The notes under the pieces are model-generated. The model did not search any database, was not told the origin of the DNA, and saw nothing but the letters and a program-made list of their open reading frames with translations. Shown here piece by piece: positions 12,396 to 15,352 of a DNA stretch of 15,352 nt. How positions within the stretch are numbered: the first letter of the stretch is position 1; every line of letters begins with the position of its first letter. Origin of the DNA: an uncultured Oscillospiraceae bacterium (lineage in GTDB: Bacteria > Bacillota > Clostridia > Oscillospirales > Oscillospiraceae); NCBI GenBank assembly GCA_934546685.1, contig CAKTEB010000060.1:1-15352 (forward strand). The letters are read 5' to 3'. A program made the position numbers and the translations under genes.

Positions 12396-15011
12396 ATGAA
12401 CGTACAGAAATTAACGCAGAAGTCTATGGAAGCGGTACAGCTTGCTCAGAATATTGCAGAGGAACACGACAATCAGCAAATCGAACAGTGCCATGTGCTG
12501 CTGGCCCTGATGATGCAGGACGGCGGCCTGGTGCCCCAGCTGCTTACCAAGATGGGGGTCACCGCGGAATCTGTCACTGCTGCCGCCAAGGATCTGGTGT
12601 CCCGGCTGCCTGCGGTCACCGGCTCTGGCCGGGAGGCTGGCAAGGTCTACATCAACCGTGATGTGGATGCGGCCTTCACCGAGGCGGAGCATGTGGCCGA
12701 GAGCATGCGGGATGACTATGTTTCCGTGGAGCACATTCTGCTGGGCCTTATTACCAAGGCCAACAGCTCCATGAAGAAGCTGTTTGACGACTACCGCATC
12801 ACCAGCGAGGGCTGCATGCAGGCGCTCAAGGAGATCCGGGGCAGTGCCCGAGTCACCACCGATAACCCCGAGGGCACCTATGACGCCCTCAATAAATACG
12901 GCACCGACCTGGTAAAGCAGGCACGGGACAAGAAGATGGATCCTGTCATTGGCCGTGATGAGGAGATACGAAACGTGATCCGGATCCTGTCCCGGAAGAC
13001 AAAGAACAACCCGGTGCTGATCGGTGAGCCCGGCGTCGGCAAGACCGCCATCGCCGAGGGCCTGGCCCAGCGGATCGTCCGGGGCGACGTTCCTAAAAAC
13101 CTCCAGAACAAGACCATTTTCTCCCTGGATATGGGCGCCCTGGTGGCTGGTGCCAAGTATCGGGGCGAATTCGAGGAACGGCTCAAGGCTGTGCTGAACG
13201 AGGTCAAGAACAGCGAGGGACAGATCATCCTGTTTATCGATGAGCTGCACACCATCGTGGGCGCGGGCAAGACCGAGGGCAGCATGGATGCGGGCAACCT
13301 CCTAAAGCCCATGCTGGCCCGGGGCGAACTCCACTGCATCGGCGCGACGACTCTGGACGAGTACCGCCAGTATATCGAAAAGGATCCCGCCCTGGAGCGC
13401 CGGTTCCAGACCGTATTGGTGGCGGAGCCCTCTGTGGAGGACACCATCGCCATCCTCCGCGGCCTGGAGGAGCGCTACGAGGTGTTCCACGGCGTGAAGA
13501 TCACGGATCCCGCCATTGTAGCGGCTGTGACTCTGTCCAACCGCTATATCACAGATCGCTTTCTGCCGGATAAGGCCATCGACCTTATCGACGAGGCCTG
13601 CGCCATGATCCGCACGGAGATGGACTCCATGCCCACAGAGCTGGATCGTGTCCGCCGGAAGATCACCCAGATGGAAATTGAAGAGGCCGCTCTGAAAAAC
13701 GAGGAGGATGAGCTGTCTGAGGGCCGTCTCAAGGAGCTCCGGAAGGAGCTGGCCGAGGAGCGTGACAAGTTTAGTACCATGCAGGCCCAGTGGGAAAACG
13801 AGAAGAACGCCATTGGCCGGGTACAGAAGCTCCGGGAGGAGATCGAGAAGCTGAACCGTCAGATCGAGGAGGCCGAGCAGAACTACGATCTGGAGCACGC
13901 CGCCGAGCTGAAATACGGTAAGCTGCCCGAGGCGAAGCGGGCCCTGGAGGAGGCCGAGCAGGCCGTCCAGAACCAGAAGGGCGACAACTCTCTGCTGCGG
14001 GATAAAGTCACGGAGAACGAGATCGCCAAGATCATCGAGCGCTGGACCGGCATTCCGGTGGCACGGCTGGTGGAAGGGGAGAAAGAGAAGCTCCTGCACC
14101 TGGAGGATACCCTCCACAAGCGTGTCATCGGCCAGGACGAGGCAGTACGCTCTGTGGCGGAGGCCATCATGCGCTCTCGTGCGGGCATTCAGGATCCTGA
14201 CCGGCCCATCGGCAGCTTCCTGTTCCTGGGCCCCACCGGCGTGGGCAAAACCGAGCTGGCAAAGGCTCTGGCCGAGTGCCTGTTCGACGACGAGAAGAAC
14301 ATGGTGCGGATCGACATGTCCGAGTACATGGAGAAATACAGCGTCTCCCGGCTCATCGGCGCGCCTCCCGGCTATGTGGGCTATGAGGAGGGCGGCCAGC
14401 TCACCGAGGCAGTCCGCCGCCGTCCCTACAGCGTCATCCTGTTTGACGAGGTAGAGAAGGCCCATCCCGATGTGTTCAATGTGCTCCTGCAGGTGCTGGA
14501 CGATGGCCGGATCACCGATTCTCAGGGGCGCACTGTAGACTTCAAGAACACCATTATCATCCTGACCTCCAACCTGGGCTCCCAGTACCTGCTGGACGGC
14601 ATCGGCCCCGACGGCTCCATCACCGAGGAGGCCAAGGATCAGGTGAACGCCCTGCTGAAGAAGAGCTTCCGGCCGGAGTTCCTGAACCGTCTGGACGAAA
14701 TCGTATTCTATAAGCCGCTGACCCGGGAGAATATCACTGGCATCATCGACCTGCAGATGGCAGACCTGAACCGCCGCCTGGAGGACAAGCAGCTCTCCTG
14801 CGTGCTGACTACGGAGGCCAAGCAGTTTATCATCGACGCGGCCTACGATCCGCTCTATGGTGCCCGGCCCCTGCGCCGGTATCTCCAGCACACGGTGGAG
14901 ACCCTCATCGCCCGGAAGATCCTTACCGGCGATATGCCCACCGGCAGCGTCCTGGAGATCCAGGTGCAGGACGGCGAGCTGGCCGTGGAGGTCCTGGCTC
15001 CCGCCGAGTAA
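12396..15011 (+). CDS. clpB: ATP-dependent chaperone ClpB (disaggregase)
   Basis: An 871-residue Hsp100 protein that, with DnaK, pulls polypeptides out of aggregates through its hexamer pore. Order of parts: Clp N domain with two repeats (about 1-150); first AAA+ module with Walker A GEPGVGKT (210-217) and Walker B ILFIDELHT (Asp282-Glu283); a long coiled-coil middle domain (about 410-530, rich in Glu/Lys/Arg); second AAA+ module with GPTGVGKT (612-619) and ILFDEVEKAHPDV (Asp near 684); and the C-terminal small domain with PLYGARPLRRYL. The pore-loop tyrosines are in GAKYRGEFEERL and GAPPGYVGYEEGG. Full middle domain, usual ClpB length and absence of a ClpP-binding IGF loop separate it from ClpA/ClpC. 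AAGGAAG seven bases before ATG 12396 fixes the start. It is a single-gene unit under CIRCE control. Confidence 0.97.
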   Translation: MNVQKLTQKSMEAVQLAQNIAEEHDNQQIEQCHVLLALMMQDGGLVPQLLTKMGVTAESVTAAAKDLVSRLPAVTGSGREAGKVYINRDVDAAFTEAEHVAESMRDDYVSVEHILLGLITKANSSMKKLFDDYRITSEGCMQALKEIRGSARVTTDNPEGTYDALNKYGTDLVKQARDKKMDPVIGRDEEIRNVIRILSRKTKNNPVLIGEPGVGKTAIAEGLAQRIVRGDVPKNLQNKTIFSLDMGALVAGAKYRGEFEERLKAVLNEVKNSEGQIILFIDELHTIVGAGKTEGSMDAGNLLKPMLARGELHCIGATTLDEYRQYIEKDPALERRFQTVLVAEPSVEDTIAILRGLEERYEVFHGVKITDPAIVAAVTLSNRYITDRFLPDKAIDLIDEACAMIRTEMDSMPTELDRVRRKITQMEIEEAALKNEEDELSEGRLKELRKELAEERDKFSTMQAQWENEKNAIGRVQKLREEIEKLNRQIEEAEQNYDLEHAAELKYGKLPEAKRALEEAEQAVQNQKGDNSLLRDKVTENEIAKIIERWTGIPVARLVEGEKEKLLHLEDTLHKRVIGQDEAVRSVAEAIMRSRAGIQDPDRPIGSFLFLGPTGVGKTELAKALAECLFDDEKNMVRIDMSEYMEKYSVSRLIGAPPGYVGYEEGGQLTEAVRRRPYSVILFDEVEKAHPDVFNVLLQVLDDGRITDSQGRTVDFKNTIIILTSNLGSQYLLDGIGPDGSITEEAKDQVNALLKKSFRPEFLNRLDEIVFYKPLTRENITGIIDLQMADLNRRLEDKQLSCVLTTEAKQFIIDAAYDPLYGARPLRRYLQHTVETLIARKILTGDMPTGSVLEIQVQDGELAVEVLAPAE

Positions 15012-15033
15012 CGCGTACAATTCAATCACCCTT

Positions 15034-15066
15034 GCGCCGGACAGAGCTTCTGTCCGGCGCTTCTCT
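15034..15066 (+). terminator. Terminator of clpB
   Basis: Perfect 12-base arms GCGCCGGACAGA and TCTGTCCGGCGC with a three-base loop, followed by TTCTCT. It begins 22 bases after the stop codon. Confidence 0.85.
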
Positions 15067-15083
15067 ATCCAACTTCATAAAAG

Positions 15084-15112
15084 TTGACAGCTCAAAAAAA
15101 GAAGGGTATAAT
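15084..15112 (+). promoter_or_regulatory. Consensus sigma-A promoter of the topoisomerase gene
   Basis: TTGACA, exactly 17 bases, TATAAT, a full consensus match, lying between the clpB terminator and the next start codon with a leader of about 45 bases. Confidence 0.93.
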
Positions 15113-15165
15113 TGTATCTAATAAAGTGGTGTTTTATGCCCAAAAAGATTTTACGGGGGAACAAC

Positions 15166-15352
15166 ATGGCAAAGAAAAAGACGAACTATGGCAACGAAAG
15201 CATCTCCATGCTGAAGGGAGCGGACCGCGTCCGGCTCCGTCCAGCTGTTATTTTTGGCTCTGACGGCCTGGAGGGCTGTGAGCACGCGGTATTCGAGATC
15301 CTTTCCAACGCCATTGACGAGGCCAGAGAGGGCCACGGCAGCGAGATCCTTG
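15166..15352 (+). CDS. Type II topoisomerase ATPase subunit (GyrB/ParE-like), N-terminal part
   Basis: The first 62 residues of a GHKL-type topoisomerase B subunit; the rest lies beyond the window. After a basic start (MAKKKTNYGNESISML) come GADRVRLRPAVIFGSDGLEG and HAVFEILSNAIDEAREGHG, which align with the GyrB segments RKRPgMYIG and the ATP/Mg-binding E...N..DEA helix; the Asn of SNAIDEA is the expected Mg ligand. The usual MYIG is replaced by VIFG, as in a divergent clostridial GyrB/ParE group, so gyrase versus topoisomerase IV cannot be decided here. ATG 15166 follows GGGGGA by five bases; ATG 15136 in the same frame lacks a good site. It has its own consensus promoter. Confidence 0.85.
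   Translation, partial: MAKKKTNYGNESISMLKGADRVRLRPAVIFGSDGLEGCEHAVFEILSNAIDEAREGHGSEIL

Noticed and set aside
13302..15029. Long 575-codon minus-strand frame opposite clpB
   Set aside because: Antisense shadow caused by the GC-rich codon pattern of clpB; no start signals, and the composition is typical of a reverse-frame translation.

Overview
The window looks like a chromosome segment of a spore-forming, moderately GC-rich Firmicute, most likely a gut Clostridia/Oscillospiraceae relative. Supporting signs are a SpoIVB sporulation protease, a CIRCE-controlled clpB, sigma-A type promoters (TTGACA/TATAAT), strong AGGAGG ribosome binding sites, and the clustering of recD2, comF and mreB. The genus is inference only; no marker gene is complete enough to fix it.

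Left part (1-5220). The 3' end of tuf (EF-Tu) and its terminator are followed by a tightly packed plus-strand operon: a small membrane export-family protein, a short membrane-anchored protein of unknown function, the helicase RecD2, the ComF-type phosphoribosyltransferase and the actin homologue MreB. The last four genes overlap by 1-4 bases and end at a terminator behind mreB.

Middle (5221-8483). A good promoter and a leader holding two mirrored 17-bp TTTACA-N5-TTTACA boxes precede an overlapping pair, a VTC-type polyphosphate polymerase domain protein and a DUF4956 membrane protein. A separate transcription unit encodes an FAD-dependent oxidoreductase of the fumarate reductase type, preceded by a possible 10-codon leader ORF and followed by a 37-nt perfect hairpin.

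Accessory stretch (8484-10945). This is a degraded island with different base composition. It starts with the C-terminal relic of a 2,4-dienoyl-CoA-reductase-like flavoenzyme (minus strand). A five-member cassette of small, mostly membrane-associated genes follows, led by an extended -10 promoter. Three of the five are broken by a frameshift, nonsense codons or an internal deletion; the 32-aa gene and the 123-aa gene remain intact. The island ends with the N-terminal remnant of a tyrosine recombinase lying just downstream of the 3' end of tRNA-Thr(GGT), the usual layout of a decayed integrative element at a tRNA gene.

Right part (10946-15352). tRNA-Thr (consensus promoter, own terminator) and spoIVB are on the minus strand. 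clpB is divergent on the plus strand, with a near-perfect sigma-A promoter followed by a perfect CIRCE operator, so HrcA control is expected. After the clpB terminator a consensus promoter drives the 5' end of a GyrB/ParE-like topoisomerase subunit cut by the window edge.

I see no CRISPR array, complete mobile element or clearly new defence system. The most interesting items are the mirrored regulator boxes before the VTC/DUF4956 pair and the decaying small-gene cassette beside tRNA-Thr.
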